Virus record (IMG/VR): IMGVR_UViG_3300027996_000199
Location: 1 to 21,382 of that record
Reading direction: 5' to 3' (one strand)
Source: a virus
Length of the DNA stretch: 21,382 nt
Notes under the pieces: model-generated
The model's database searches: none
Told to the model about the DNA's origin: nothing
The model's input: the letters and a program-made list of their open reading frames with translations, nothing else
Part shown: positions 21,270 through 21,382 of the stretch, piece by piece
How the letters are laid out: each line of letters starts with the position of its first letter
How positions within the stretch are numbered: the first letter of the stretch is position 1
Program-made: the position numbers and the translations under genes

Positions 21270-21382
21270 CAATGATAATCCTCTTTATTTAAAATTTTGT
21301 CCAACACGATCAAATCCTCATACGTTAACGGCAGATTCTTACCACCTTTTATTTTGATGTTCACGTCGATCAATTGCCATGC
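21269..21382 (-). CDS. C-terminal end of an unknown upstream gene
   Basis: A minus-strand frame is open from the window edge to a TGA at 21271-21269, giving 37 residues ending in LTYEDLIVLDKILNKEDYH. The stop shares its last A with the glycosyltransferase ATG (TGATG), the coupling style of this block, so it is very likely a real gene running into the next window. Too short to identify. Confidence 0.65.
   Translation of the reverse strand, partial: AWQLIDVNIKIKGGKNLPLTYEDLIVLDKILNKEDYH

Noticed and set aside
1-21382. CRISPR arrays, tRNA genes, rRNA, insertion sequences, integrase or attachment sites
   Set aside because: None seen on either strand; the only tandem repeats are inside coding genes or at the 9590 operator candidate.

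Overview
This window is a stretch of tailed double-stranded DNA phage genome (free phage or prophage) from a Bacteroidota host, most likely a flavobacterium-like one. Three things point there. The early genes have Bacteroidota promoters (TTTG or TTG, 18-19 bases, then TAnnTTTG). Start codons follow A-rich leaders without Shine-Dalgarno sequences. The structural proteins (XkdF-type protease, portal, baseplate-like proteins, tail assembly chaperone) resemble those of Bacteroidota phages. No integrase, attachment site, terminase or bacterial flank is visible, so temperate or lytic lifestyle cannot be decided.

Layout. Three blocks are seen. (1) Left late block, minus strand, read from 6967 down to 1: prohead protease fused to a scaffold (with a likely internal scaffold start), major capsid protein, a 179-aa structural protein, two small proteins, a portal with extra C-terminal domains, a head-tail connector, a tail-completion-like protein and the start of a fibre-like protein. 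(2) Central early block, plus strand, 7004-11220: a wHTH-like protein, a free-standing RNA polymerase alpha-CTD-like protein, a compact promoter/pseudoknot/terminator RNA locus, two replication proteins, small DNA-binding or zinc-binding proteins, a double-psi beta-barrel protein and a DNA methyltransferase. (3) Right late block, minus strand, read from 21382 down to 11231: end of an unknown gene, glycosyltransferase, tail assembly chaperone-like gene with a -1 frameshift site, second DNA methyltransferase, neck/tail-completion-like protein, two large baseplate-like proteins, a 262-aa virion protein and the tape measure protein.

How it works together. The early block probably carries replication, modification and regulation. 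It diverges from the capsid block at 6968-7061 and converges on the tail block at 11220/11231. Late genes are packed with ATGA, TAATG and TGATG junctions; a strong terminator-like hairpin after the 179-aa gene and one after the methyltransferase probably tune expression. No late promoter with the TAnnTTTG box was found before either late block, while early genes have clear ones; the alpha-CTD-like protein is therefore a candidate transcription regulator.

Most notable points: the RNA locus at 7957-8052, the alpha-CTD mimic at 7622-7939, a T TTT TTG slippery site that joins two frames of the chaperone gene, candidate origin repeats inside the replication gene, and a nested scaffold start. All functions are inferred from sequence reading alone.
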